58,221 nt of DNA from Vampirovibrionales bacterium (GTDB lineage Bacteria > Cyanobacteriota > Vampirovibrionia > Vampirovibrionales > Vampirovibrionaceae): positions 1 through 58,221 of the forward strand of contig JAJCZA010000022.1 of the NCBI GenBank assembly GCA_029262635.1. Reading direction: 5' to 3'. The number at the start of each line of letters is the position of its first letter. Position 1 is the stretch's first letter. Positions 16,255-24,946 of this stretch are shown here, piece after piece. The translations under genes and the position numbers were made by a program. A model generated the notes under the pieces. The model did not search any database. It saw nothing but the letters and a program-made list of their open reading frames with translations, and was not told the origin of the DNA.

Positions 16255-16611
16255 GAGTCTTATAACCAAAAAGTAACCCTAATAAAATTCACCGATAGAA
16301 ATCAGCTTTTTAATCCTACCAATCCAATAACCCTTAGGAGGAATCAATCCCTACCCTATTTAATAATCGAAAAAAATAAAAGCGTGTGCATAGAAAAACG
16401 GTTATTTTATTCGCTCATGGATGGGTGAACAGTCGTTGTCTGCGGATACGTAAATAACACAAAACAGGATAAACCAGCTTTAACTTCTGAGACAAATCCC
16501 TACAGGTGAGTGAACACCGGGAGTGTTGTTGTGCTCTACTCAGAGTGAAGCGGGTTGTTCTGACTAATTAATCACATCATTACTCAGGCAATACGAAAAA
16601 GGAGATTTCAA

Positions 16612-17466
16612 ATGCCTTTAGCAATTAATACAAACGTTATGTCCCTTAACGCTCAGCGTAATTTATCCATTAACACCAATAACCTGGCTAAATCACTGGA
16701 ACGTTTATCGTCTGGTTTTCGGATTAACCGAGGAGCAGATGATGCGGCGGGCTTACAAGTTTCTGAAAACTTAAGAGCTCAAATTCGAGGCTCTAAAGCG
16801 GCGTTAGCCAACGTTCAAGATGGTATGAACGTATTAAACATTGCCGATGGCGCTTTAGGCGTTATTACCGAAAACCTCCAACGGATGCGAGAACTGACCG
16901 TTCAAGCCGGTAACGATACCTATGACGTGGCTCAGCGTACCGCCATTAAACAGGAACTCGATGCCCGAGCTGCGGATATTACCCGAATCTCTGACGCTGT
17001 TGAATTTAACGGTGTTTTTCTTCTTGATGGTAGTTCCGATGGTGCAACCAACTTTGTTTTGCAAGTTGGCGCAAACGATAGTGCGGCAAACGATACCATT
17101 GATGTTGGTGCAACCGGTGCTTTCGCTGATACAGATGCTGCGGCTTTAGCAGTAAACGCAGCTGCAACCAACGTAACGGATAACCCTAACTCATTAACCA
17201 CCTTAACGGCGATTGATGCGGCTATTGTTACGGTTAATACCCAACGGGCAACCATTGGTTCAATCGTTAACCAATTAGAAAGTGCGGAACAGAATCTGTC
17301 ACTGGGCATTGAGAACCTATCTTCGTCCGAATCTAGAATTCGAAACGTGGATGTGGCTTCCGAGAGTGCGAATTTGACACGAAATCAAATTCTGCAGCAA
17401 GCTTCTGCGGCCATGCTTTCTCAAGCCAACCAAGCGCCATCACTGGCTCTATCCCTCTTACAGTAA
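16612..17466 (+). CDS. flagellin (filament protein)
   Basis: A 284-residue flagellin that polymerises into the flagellar filament after export by the flagellar type III system. It has the conserved N-terminal D0/D1 segment (SLERLSSGFRINRGADDAAG, LQRMRELTVQAGNDT) and C-terminal D1/D0 segment (ESRIRNVDVASESANLTRNQ, ending LALSLLQ). The middle is a short Ala/Asp/Thr-rich stretch of about 100 residues, so no D2/D3 domain exists. AAGGAG lies 8 nt before the ATG. Its promoter sits about 350 nt upstream. It is a close paralogue of the gene at 18158. Confidence 0.96.
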   Translation: MPLAINTNVMSLNAQRNLSINTNNLAKSLERLSSGFRINRGADDAAGLQVSENLRAQIRGSKAALANVQDGMNVLNIADGALGVITENLQRMRELTVQAGNDTYDVAQRTAIKQELDARAADITRISDAVEFNGVFLLDGSSDGATNFVLQVGANDSAANDTIDVGATGAFADTDAAALAVNAAATNVTDNPNSLTTLTAIDAAIVTVNTQRATIGSIVNQLESAEQNLSLGIENLSSSESRIRNVDVASESANLTRNQILQQASAAMLSQANQAPSLALSLLQ

Positions 17467-17494
17467 ACCCACTCATTTTTCCAACTTTCCATTT

Positions 17495-17540
17495 GGCGGA
17501 GATTTGAACGAACGTTCAAGCCTCCGCCTTCCTTTTGCTT
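17495..17540 (+). terminator. terminator after flagellin 1
   Basis: A two-part stem GGCGGAG/CTCCGCC with an inner stem TTGAACG/CGTTCAA, spanning 17495-17528, is followed by a T-rich tract. It is preceded by the 19-mer ACCCACTCATTTTTCCAAC (17467-17485), which also follows flagellin 2. Confidence 0.8.
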
Positions 17541-18157
17541 TTGATTTATCGCTATCAAACAACAAAACTATCCAATCTGTTTTAGGTCATGTAAGGGAGG
17601 GGTTTTACGGATTTTATCCCAAAAATCAAGGAGTCGATTTCTACCTTCCTCCTGCGAATAGGGGACGGTTTTCGATTGCTTTATTTTCAGAACGACAAAA
17701 AATCATCCTATTTTTTAAAAAGGCTAAATTAAGTCTATAAAAGGGATTAAGCCCATTTTGTTAAATAGCGCTACTCCTTCGTTCGGAGGAGAATTGAACC
17801 GGTTTCTAAAGATTTAAATCTAGTGTCACGATAGGACACTTGTAAGCACCCACTCAATTAACCAAACGAGTAGCGCTTACACCAAATAAACCACATACGT
17901 TACAGGAACCACTGCATTAAATAGACGACACTAAAATAACCGTGTGCGTGTTTCCGAAAATAAAATAGTTGGAAAAAACGGTTGGAAAATAAATAAGTAG
18001 AAAAAATGAGTTAGCGTCCTCAGGTTTTCACATCCTGAAAAGACTTAAGGTTATGTTTTAAGTTTTATTAAGGGGTGCGTCAGCTTGCGGAAAAAGTTAG
18101 GAAAAATGATGAGTTATCCAATTCACAGGAATTGGCTTACTCGCAAAGGAGTTTACT
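17541..18157. other. inter-flagellin region
   Basis: About 600 bases holding the flagellin 2 promoter and its leader of about 320 nt. The leader has a stem near 17845-17881 (GTAAGC...ACTC / GAGT...GCTTAC). A 78-codon open frame here starts inside the terminator and has no ribosome site; I do not call it. Confidence 0.5.
17774..17834 (+). promoter_or_regulatory. flagellin 2 promoter module (sigma-28-like)
   Basis: Inverted repeat CTCC/GGAG leading to GGAGGAGA (ends 17792), then CGATAGGA 36 nt later. TAAAGATT (17807-17814) and CACGATAG (17827-17834) are 12 nt apart, as in the flagellin 1 module. Confidence 0.65.
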
Positions 18158-19009
18158 ATGCCTCTCGTTATTAATACCAATGTTAGTTCACTAACATCTC
18201 AACGTCACTTAACTAACAATACAGCAGCACTTGGCCGATCCATTGAACGGCTGGCGTCCGGCTTCCGGATTAACCGGGCTGGAGATGATGCAGCTGGATT
18301 GCAAGTATCTGAGAACTTAAGAGCTCAAATCCGAGGCTCTAAAGCAGCTTTGGCCAATGTTCAGGATGGTGTTAACGTTATGAACATTGCCGACGGCGCG
18401 CTCAGTGTTATTACCGAAAACCTGCAACGAATGCGAGAACTCGCTATTCAGGCGGCCAATGACACCTATGATGTGGGTCAACGTGCTGCCATCAAACAAG
18501 AGTTAGATACCCGAGCCGCAGACATTACCCGTATTTCAGACGCAATCGAATTTAATGGGGTCTTTCTATTAGACGGATCACTTGTCGGTAACTTCTTCCT
18601 TCAAGTGGGTGCAAACAATGTCTTGGCAAATGACGTTATTGATGTCGCCGCAACGGGTGCTTTTAACGACATAGATGCCACAGTACTGGGTGTTGATGCC
18701 GCTGCAACAGTCATTACAGATAACGCAAATTCTAGAACAACCGTTGGTTTAATTGATGCCGCCATTACAACGGTGAACAACAGAAGAGCATCCATTGGCG
18801 CCATTGTAAACCAACTGGAAAGTGCGGAACAAAACCTGATGATCGGGATTGAAGCCCTCTCAACATCTGAATCCCGAATCCGAAATATTGATGTCGCCGC
18901 CGAGAGTGCAGCGCTCACTCAAAATCAAATCCTGCAACAATCGGCAGCAACCGTGCTTGCTCAAGCAAACCAAGGCCCGGCTTTGGCGCTACAGCTACTG
19001 CAGGGTTAA
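18158..19009 (+). CDS. flagellin (filament protein), second copy
   Basis: A 283-residue flagellin with the same D0/D1-only layout as the one at 16612: LGRSIERLASGFRINRAGDD, LQRMRELAIQAANDT, then a variable Ala/Asp/Val-rich middle and ESRIRNIDVAAESAALTQNQ, ending LALQLLQG. The two are strongly alike at both ends and differ in the middle, as expected of filament subunits under diversifying pressure. AAGGAG lies 8 nt before the ATG. Its own promoter module and terminator show it is transcribed separately. Confidence 0.96.
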   Translation: MPLVINTNVSSLTSQRHLTNNTAALGRSIERLASGFRINRAGDDAAGLQVSENLRAQIRGSKAALANVQDGVNVMNIADGALSVITENLQRMRELAIQAANDTYDVGQRAAIKQELDTRAADITRISDAIEFNGVFLLDGSLVGNFFLQVGANNVLANDVIDVAATGAFNDIDATVLGVDAAATVITDNANSRTTVGLIDAAITTVNNRRASIGAIVNQLESAEQNLMIGIEALSTSESRIRNIDVAAESAALTQNQILQQSAATVLAQANQGPALALQLLQG

Positions 19010-19320
19010 AACAAATTTGACGGGTCACGTCAATCTCTTTATCCCTAAGTTAATTACGGATAATCCCCCTACCCTAATGGTCGCATAATAGACCTTTTAC
19101 CCACTCATTTTTCCAACCTTTTCTTAACGGGTTTGGCCAAATTACACTTGGCTGAACCCCTTTTTTTGTTTATATCTTTATATAAGAAAAGATAAATTCT
19201 GGATTCCCGCCTCTACGGGAATGACAAAAACAACAAACGGTTCGCTGCCAAATTTTTTGTGCGTCAGGTGATGAAAACCCCTTACCAAAAAGAAGCCTTA
19301 ACAGCTTCTATTAGTATAAA
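19010..19320. other. intergenic region after flagellin 2
   Basis: Holds the shared 19-mer (19099-19117), the flagellin 2 terminator and a small palindrome ATTCCCG/CGGGAAT (about 19202-19222) of the kind often dispersed in bacterial genomes. No gene seen. Confidence 0.5.
19129..19167 (+). terminator. terminator after flagellin 2
   Basis: A 12-bp stem (GGGTTTGGCCAA / TTGGCTGAACCC, 7-nt loop, one mismatch) is followed by CTTTTTTT. Confidence 0.85.
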
Positions 19321-19397
<77 letters not shown>

Positions 19398-19489
19398 ATA
19401 GATATTTAAAGTGGATGTCTTTAGTGTGGGTCTTAGGATGCTACAAAGGCTCATGGGTTTCAACCCTTTTTTCAGATTATTAATATCCC

Positions 19490-20044
19490 CTAAACATCCG
19501 AAGGTAAATTGGGGTTGGAGGCAATTGGCTCCGAAGAGCTGCTATCCTTGGGTAGCACTGAATAACGCCGGATCAAATCAGTTTTTAATGAATTAACCCG
19601 ATCAATCATGAGTATCCCGTCTAAATGATCAATCTCATGTTGAACGGCAATGGCCTCTAGATCTCGAACATCTGCTTCAATGGTTTTTCCATGTTCGTTC
19701 ATATAGCGCACGGTTACCCGAGTGCCCCGCTTCACATTAGCGAGATAGTCAGGAAAGCTCAAACAGCCTTCTCGTACCAGTTTGTTCCGTGACTGTTTAA
19801 CGATCTCCGGGTTAATCATGACCCGAAGCTGATCCTGCTTCGTCTTAGCGGTCACATCAATTAATACCATCCGAACGGGCTGACCCACTTGCGGAGCGGC
19901 CAGACCAACGGCACCATTACACCCGTACATTGTTTCCATCATGTCATCGATCAGACGGCGGGTCGACTCATCCACTGAAGCCACCGGCTGACACTGTTCA
20001 CGAAGAATAATATGTGGGTACTTATAAATTTTAACAATCGCCAA
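19490..20044 (-). CDS. def: peptide deformylase
   Basis: Removes the formyl group from the N-terminal Met of nascent proteins. All three metal-site motifs are present: GLAAPQVG, EGCLSFP (Cys ligand) and QHEIDHLDG (His ligands and Glu). At 184 residues it is normal length, with an extra Ser/Pro-rich tail. The start is TTG, with AAGGA 8 nt upstream, and gives the expected MAIVKIYKYP beginning. It is the last protein gene of a minus-strand run and precedes the initiator tRNA gene. Confidence 0.96.
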   Translation of the reverse strand: MAIVKIYKYPHIILREQCQPVASVDESTRRLIDDMMETMYGCNGAVGLAAPQVGQPVRMVLIDVTAKTKQDQLRVMINPEIVKQSRNKLVREGCLSFPDYLANVKRGTRVTVRYMNEHGKTIEADVRDLEAIAVQHEIDHLDGILMIDRVNSLKTDLIRRYSVLPKDSSSSEPIASNPNLPSDV

Positions 20045-20070
20045 ACCGACTTTCCTTTTTCTGTTTTTGG

Positions 20071-20616
20071 TTAGAGGGCCACATGTTCCACGGGGTGGTA
20101 GGTGATTTCGACGTTCAGGTTTTCGCCCATTTTGGCCAACTCACTCTCAAAGGCACTGGTGTTTAAATCTTTGGGGAGTAGAGTCTCTACCATCATGATG
20201 TAAACAGGCCCTTCCTCACCCTGAATAGTTTGGGCGTTCAAATCGGTAATGTTTACCTGATGACGAGCGAGAATCCGGGTAATTTCAAAAGTAATCCCTG
20301 TTTTATCATTACCCGCGACGGAAATAATGTAGGGCTGGGCGTCAACCAAAATCCGCTGATGCTCCGAGTCGTCAACCAGCTCCTGAACAAAAACAATAAG
20401 ACCTATATTTTGTTCGACGGCCATGTACTCCCGACGAATGGTATCCATATCCACATCATCGGGAAAGGTGCCAACCATGATCGAGGCAAATTGTGAGCCC
20501 AGAATGGTCATGGTGCTGTCTTCAATGTTGCCACTGTTATTGGCGATAACCTGGGTCATGGCCGCAACAATGCCGGGCTTATCCTGTCCAACGCCAGTAA
20601 TATATACCTTTTTCAA
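20071..20616 (-). CDS. two-ACT-domain protein (GcvR-like)
   Basis: A 181-residue protein made of two ACT domains (about 1-85 and 92-175: ITGVGQDKPGIVAAMTQVIA and ISVAGNDKTGITFEITRILA). Such proteins bind amino acids and regulate enzymes or, in GcvR, repress glycine cleavage; here the ligand is unknown. It starts with TTG, overlapping the TGA of the amidotransferase gene (TTGA), and GAGGAA lies 7-8 nt upstream. The neighbours (amidotransferase, DAHP synthase) suggest aromatic amino-acid sensing, but that is inference. Confidence 0.85.
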   Translation of the reverse strand: MKKVYITGVGQDKPGIVAAMTQVIANNSGNIEDSTMTILGSQFASIMVGTFPDDVDMDTIRREYMAVEQNIGLIVFVQELVDDSEHQRILVDAQPYIISVAGNDKTGITFEITRILARHQVNITDLNAQTIQGEEGPVYIMMVETLLPKDLNTSAFESELAKMGENLNVEITYHPVEHVAL

Positions 20617-21239
20617 TGCGATATTCCTCTTGATTTTGGATTGATCAATGCGAGTTCTAAAAAATTTTTTATTATCTTTTCACCGAAGGGGGTTCCGATG
20701 GATTCCGGGTGAAATTGAACTCCGTAGATGGGTTTATCCCGATGCTGAATTGCCATAATAATATCATCCACGGGTTCTTTGGCAAGGATTTCCAAGACAT
20801 CAGGAAAATCTTCATAACAGGCGATCAGGGAATGATATCGCATGACTTCAAACGGGCTTGGTAAATCTTTTAGGAGAGAGGATCGACCATCATGCCAAAT
20901 TTTACTGGTTTTTCCGTGCTTGACTTCGGGCGCCCGTTTCAACGAACCGCCCAGATAATGAATGATCCCCTGAAAACCTAGACAAACACCAAAAATCGGA
21001 CATGCTAGCTTATCCTGATTCAGAATAACATCCCGACACACACCAAAGTCCGCTTTGTTGTTCGGATGGCCGGGGCCGGGAGATAAAATGATAGCGACAG
21101 GCTGTTTTTCCAGTAAGTCTCTAAATGTGAAGATATTATTTCGATGGACTTCCACCGGGTGAGAGGTTAAGGGCTGAACCATCTGATACAGATTGTAGGT
21201 GAATGAATCAAAGTTATCAATCAGGAGAATCGGGCGCAT
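20613..21239 (-). CDS. glutamine amidotransferase of anthranilate/aminodeoxychorismate synthase
   Basis: Supplies ammonia from glutamine to a chorismate-using synthase. The class I triad is visible: GVCLGFQ (Cys), and the HPES His/Glu pair; oxyanion region LSPGPGHP. The ATG at 21239 gives the canonical start MRPILLIDNFDSFTYN; a GTG at 21257 adds six residues. TrpG and PabA cannot be told apart from sequence alone, and no trpE/pabB is in the window. It follows the DAHP synthase gene directly and overlaps the ACT gene by 4 nt. Confidence 0.92.
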   Translation of the reverse strand: MRPILLIDNFDSFTYNLYQMVQPLTSHPVEVHRNNIFTFRDLLEKQPVAIILSPGPGHPNNKADFGVCRDVILNQDKLACPIFGVCLGFQGIIHYLGGSLKRAPEVKHGKTSKIWHDGRSSLLKDLPSPFEVMRYHSLIACYEDFPDVLEILAKEPVDDIIMAIQHRDKPIYGVQFHPESIGTPFGEKIIKNFLELALINPKSRGISH

Positions 21240-21256
21240 GGAACCATCTTTAACCA

Positions 21257-22174
21257 CTACACGTGAGCATTGGAATTAGGGGCTAATTGGGAGGGAGCGG
21301 AATCAGAAATACCAGCCAAGGTCAGAGTTCGACCAATAGCGTTGGCCACACGGGCCAGTTCTTCAGTCATTTGTTTCAGCTCCTCCAGGCCAATGGCTTG
21401 TTGGGCATCAGAAATAGACCTTTCCGGTTGCGGGTGGACTTCCACCATAACCCCATCAGCACCCATAACCACAGCGCCCCGACTAGCAGGAAGGACCAGA
21501 CTTCTCTTTCCCGTACCATGACTGGGATCCACAATAATGGGTAAGTGGGTCTTTTCTTTGAGTAAGGGGACAGCCGAGAGATCCAGAACATTGCGTGTAG
21601 CAGGATCAAAGCCACGAACACCTCGCTCACATAAAATGACCTGCTGATTACCCTGAATTAAAATGTATTCGGCGGCCATGAGAAATTCATCAATGGTGGC
21701 CGAGAGCCCCCGTTTGAGAAGCACCGGCTTTTTTTGTCGTCCGAGTGCTTTTAGGAGCTCGATATTTTGCATGTTTCGGGCGCCCACCTGAAAGCAATCA
21801 AGAAAGGGATCGGCTTCCCAAAGCTCTTTGACATTCATAACCTCGGTAATAACCAAGAGTCCTAATTCTCGGCGAACCTCGCCCAAAATTTCCAGCCCTT
21901 TCCGGCCGAGCCCTTGAAAGCTGTAGGGTGACGTTCTCGGTTTAAACACGCCCCCTCTAATGCAAGGTATACCTAATGTTTTCAGGGCTTGGCCCACGGT
22001 TATCATTTGTTCCAGAGACTCTACTGAGCAAGGACCTGCAATTGATACAACTCCGTTACCACCGAAAACAACACTGTTATCGCCAGATCCAACACGAACC
22101 CGGGTTGATTCCATAGACTCTGTATGAAGCGACTGGCTGGTTGAAGAACGATAAGCAAGGTAACGGGGTGACAT
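21257..22174 (-). CDS. aroF: 3-deoxy-7-phosphoheptulonate (DAHP) synthase
   Basis: First step of the shikimate pathway: phosphoenolpyruvate plus erythrose-4-phosphate to DAHP. The 305-residue protein has the type I-beta signature: [31 protein letters not shown]-like VITEVMN, GARNMQN, LLKRG, and [10 protein letters not shown]. Length and lack of an N-terminal regulatory domain fit the unregulated AroF/AroG subfamily; the separate ACT protein downstream might supply regulation (inference). A weak AGGAT lies about 10 nt before the ATG. Confidence 0.94.
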   Translation of the reverse strand: MSPRYLAYRSSTSQSLHTESMESTRVRVGSGDNSVVFGGNGVVSIAGPCSVESLEQMITVGQALKTLGIPCIRGGVFKPRTSPYSFQGLGRKGLEILGEVRRELGLLVITEVMNVKELWEADPFLDCFQVGARNMQNIELLKALGRQKKPVLLKRGLSATIDEFLMAAEYILIQGNQQVILCERGVRGFDPATRNVLDLSAVPLLKEKTHLPIIVDPSHGTGKRSLVLPASRGAVVMGADGVMVEVHPQPERSISDAQQAIGLEELKQMTEELARVANAIGRTLTLAGISDSAPSQLAPNSNAHV

Positions 22175-22331
22175 AGGGTTGAATCCTAAAACTTCTTTGA
22201 ATTCATTGATTAATAAGGCTAAAAATCACGGAGAGAAGCCCAACGAGTGTCAAATCCTGAGCCTTTCATCCTATCGTATTTAAAAGCTAAAAAAAAGCTA
22301 TTTGAAATATCTCCTTTACAAGTCTCGTTAT

Positions 22332-22376
22332 CTTATTGATAATCATTCTCAACTGCTCTATTAACAATTATTCTCA
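22332..22376 (+). promoter_or_regulatory. two Fur-box-like elements
   Basis: The 19-mer at 22332-22350 matches the classical Fur box (GATAATGATAATCATTATC) at 15 of 19 positions. A second element overlaps 22358-22376, and both contain AAT(C/T)ATTCTCAA, 26 bp apart. They lie 18-60 nt before the ATG at 22394, where an iron-bound repressor would block initiation. Confidence 0.55.
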
Positions 22377-22393
22377 ATAGCAGGAACAAAAGA

Positions 22394-23800
22394 ATGACCA
22401 TGGCCACCCAACACCTCCTCAGTCTGCCTCATTATCTGGATCAACCGATTCTCTTAAATAACCTTCGGAAGGCTTCCCCCTACCTCTTGCCATTAGCAGG
22501 GGCTACTTATGTTGCGGTGGATACATTTAGAGCAGACCCTAAAGAACATGGAAAAACTTTGGTTAAGGGACTATCGGTCACTGGAGTAACAATTGCCTTC
22601 GCCCTTTGGGGGGCTAAACTATTTTTAAAACCTTCACCCGCAGGGGCTAAAGAGGTACTTAAAACGTTAAGTCCTTTAATGAAAGAAAAAGGGATGGTAA
22701 TGAGTCAAAAGCTACGCCGACAGCTGGCTCAATATTCGAACCCTCCTCAACTTCTGAATATTCTTCAGAACAGTTCTAAAAAGAATCTTCCCCCATCAAT
22801 TAAGTCTTTTTTACAGACAAGTACACTCACTCCAGTGAAACATCATCAACTCAAACTGAATGTAGCCCGTCTGTTAATTGAAAAAACGTCCAGTCATTCA
22901 CCACTGAAAACCCAAGTGCTTCAACTGATTCAAAAAGCTGAAAACCGGGTTTTGACGGTTAACGAAATTCATCAACTTCGTCAAACCGTTCCCAAATTAG
23001 CGCCTGATCTGGAAAAATCAAAGCAGTGGCTTCAACTACTCATGGCCCAACCGGCCCATGTCTCTGGTAAGGAAATCATGAATGAAATTAAAAATCTTTC
23101 TTTGATGGGCCTGTTCCCCATTCTGGGAGGTTTACTGGGCGGAGTGATGGGTAATGCGATTAACCGTGAGGACTGGCGGGACAAATTTAAAAACCAAGCC
23201 AAAGAAGGGTTTTTTCAGTATTTTGCCAATATTCTCCTATGTAATATTGGGGCCGGAATCTGTTTATCGTTACTGGAAAAAAACGCCCCTAAAATGTCAG
23301 GTAATCGAACCGCTCGTTTTGCGGCCATGACTCTAGGGATTGTCTCATTTGGAATCCTGGGGGGAAGTGCCATTGCCAATTTCCTGGGTAAAAACCTGAT
23401 TAATGGCATTATTGATGACGGTCTCGTGGAAGGCACTCAGCAATTTTTTGAAAAACTAAGAGCAGACAATGAAACCTCTCTGTTTGAAGGGCTTTACGAT
23501 GAACGAAAACCAGAAGCCCTTGATATCGGGCTTCATTTGGATGACATGGCAACAGTAGGCGTATTATCCGGCCTAAAATGGATTGAACCCGCACTTCCCT
23601 TTTTCTATTCTATTTCCGGTATCCGAACCGGCATTGGCTATCGCACCCATAAAAAAGAGAAGCCGGAACGATCATCCGAACCTCAACAGTCGTATTCTAA
23701 TAAAAACACGTGTCCTCAACTCTTTCAAGGTCACCATGTTTTTAAAATGCTTAGTCACCAGCAACAAAAGCCCTTTCAACACTCTCACGTTCAACGCTAG
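22394..23800 (+). CDS. membrane-associated protein, possibly iron-regulated, unknown
   Basis: A 468-residue protein. An N-terminal hydrophobic pair (about 28-80) is followed by a helical, Lys/Gln-rich region (about 80-230), then a Gly-rich membrane segment (about 235-345: GLFPILGGLLGGVMGNAI, ANILLCNIGAGICLSLLE, LGIVSFGILGGSAIANFLGK). The C-terminal tail is soluble and His/Gln-rich. No family is recognised. Two Fur-like boxes before it suggest expression under iron limitation; the His-rich end could bind metal, but that is conjecture. AGGA lies about 9 nt before the ATG. Its stop shares the palindrome CTAG with the converging gene. Confidence 0.6.
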   Translation: MTMATQHLLSLPHYLDQPILLNNLRKASPYLLPLAGATYVAVDTFRADPKEHGKTLVKGLSVTGVTIAFALWGAKLFLKPSPAGAKEVLKTLSPLMKEKGMVMSQKLRRQLAQYSNPPQLLNILQNSSKKNLPPSIKSFLQTSTLTPVKHHQLKLNVARLLIEKTSSHSPLKTQVLQLIQKAENRVLTVNEIHQLRQTVPKLAPDLEKSKQWLQLLMAQPAHVSGKEIMNEIKNLSLMGLFPILGGLLGGVMGNAINREDWRDKFKNQAKEGFFQYFANILLCNIGAGICLSLLEKNAPKMSGNRTARFAAMTLGIVSFGILGGSAIANFLGKNLINGIIDDGLVEGTQQFFEKLRADNETSLFEGLYDERKPEALDIGLHLDDMATVGVLSGLKWIEPALPFFYSISGIRTGIGYRTHKKEKPERSSEPQQSYSNKNTCPQLFQGHHVFKMLSHQQQKPFQHSHVQR

Positions 23801-24930
23801 TTTCTAATATAGCTCTTGGGATCGAGAATATCCCGAACCGCGTCTCCAACGACATTAAATGCCAGTACGGCTAGGAAGATGAGTAGACCAGGCATGAGCA
23901 TCCATGGGGCATATAACACATTCGGAATGCTTTGAGCTTCTTTGAGCATATTACCCCAACTGGCATCGGGCTGGACAATCCCCAATCCCAAAAAGCTAAG
24001 ACCGGATTCCATCAGGATATATCCCGGTACCGAAAGGGTAAGAGCCACAATCAGGTAGCTAGCTGTTTGTGGCAAGATATGGCGTATGATAATGGAAAAA
24101 TTGCTAAGGCCAATGGCTCGTCCAGCTTCCACAAATTCCTGCTCCTTAATCGCCAATACCATACCGCGAATGACCCGGCTAAAGCCCGCCCAACCAATAA
24201 AAGCTAAAATAACCACCACCATGGTGAACCGTTGGGTACTACTCAGACTGGACGGAATAATGGCCGCCAGTGTAATCAGCAGGTAAAGTGAAGGGATCGA
24301 CATAATCACTTCCGCCGCCCGCATCATCAAATTATCCACCCAACCGCCAAAGTAGCCGGAAATCCCACCGTAGATCAGTCCCATCGGAAACGCAATGAAC
24401 AAGCTTAAAAAGCCGATAGTCAGGGAAATTTGCCCACCAAATAGCAAGCGGGAAAAATTATCTCGCCCGTTCATGTCGAACCCTAATAAGGCGAGGCGGG
24501 CGGGAGCGTCCACGCCAAACAGGTGAATGTCGCTAGGAATAATCCCCAAGAATTGGTACGGTTCGCCGTGGACAAAAAGTTGAATGGGGTGGATTTCGCC
24601 AATGACAGGCTGAAATGAATATTCCAGGTTGGCCGGGTCGAATTGTCTTTCATAACGCTGAACGTAAGGCCAGGTAATACCGCCAGATTCGCTAATCATA
24701 TAAATGGGTGTCGGTGGTGCATTGGCTAAATCCCGATCACTCCATTGCTCGCCATAAGGCGCAATTACATCGGCCAGACCGACCATCAAGTACAAAACGG
24801 CTAGGATTAAAACACCTAAAAAGGCAACCCGGTCTTTCAGAATAAGTTTAAACACCTGTAGCAGAGCATCTCGGCCAACGGTAAGGCTCGCTTGTTTGGT
24901 CTGTTTAGCGTTCGTTTTTTTTCCTGACAT
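23797..24930 (-). CDS. peptide ABC transporter permease, DppC type
   Basis: A 377-residue inner-membrane permease that pairs with the one encoded upstream. It has an N-terminal membrane span (about 38-60), an unusually long external loop (about 60-165), then five membrane spans holding the EAA loop (VEAGRAIGLSNFSIIIRHILP). The C-terminal end DPKSYI is typical of OppC/DppC. The extended loop recalls the YejE subtype. It begins 16 nt after the DppB-type gene. No ATPase gene follows, so ATPases must lie elsewhere. Confidence 0.9.
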   Translation of the reverse strand: MSGKKTNAKQTKQASLTVGRDALLQVFKLILKDRVAFLGVLILAVLYLMVGLADVIAPYGEQWSDRDLANAPPTPIYMISESGGITWPYVQRYERQFDPANLEYSFQPVIGEIHPIQLFVHGEPYQFLGIIPSDIHLFGVDAPARLALLGFDMNGRDNFSRLLFGGQISLTIGFLSLFIAFPMGLIYGGISGYFGGWVDNLMMRAAEVIMSIPSLYLLITLAAIIPSSLSSTQRFTMVVVILAFIGWAGFSRVIRGMVLAIKEQEFVEAGRAIGLSNFSIIIRHILPQTASYLIVALTLSVPGYILMESGLSFLGLGIVQPDASWGNMLKEAQSIPNVLYAPWMLMPGLLIFLAVLAFNVVGDAVRDILDPKSYIRN

Positions 24931-24946
24931 GGGATGGGCGCTCTTT

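Noticed and set aside
16932-17309. 125-codon ORF antisense to flagellin 1, and similar antisense frames elsewhere
   Set aside because: Shadows caused by the codon bias of the real genes; no ribosome sites.
17504-17740. 78-codon ORF between the flagellin genes
   Set aside because: It begins inside the flagellin 1 terminator, has no ribosome site and runs across untranslated sequence.
19202-19222. CRISPR-like or attachment repeat
   Set aside because: A single short palindrome of a common dispersed type; no array, no integrase.
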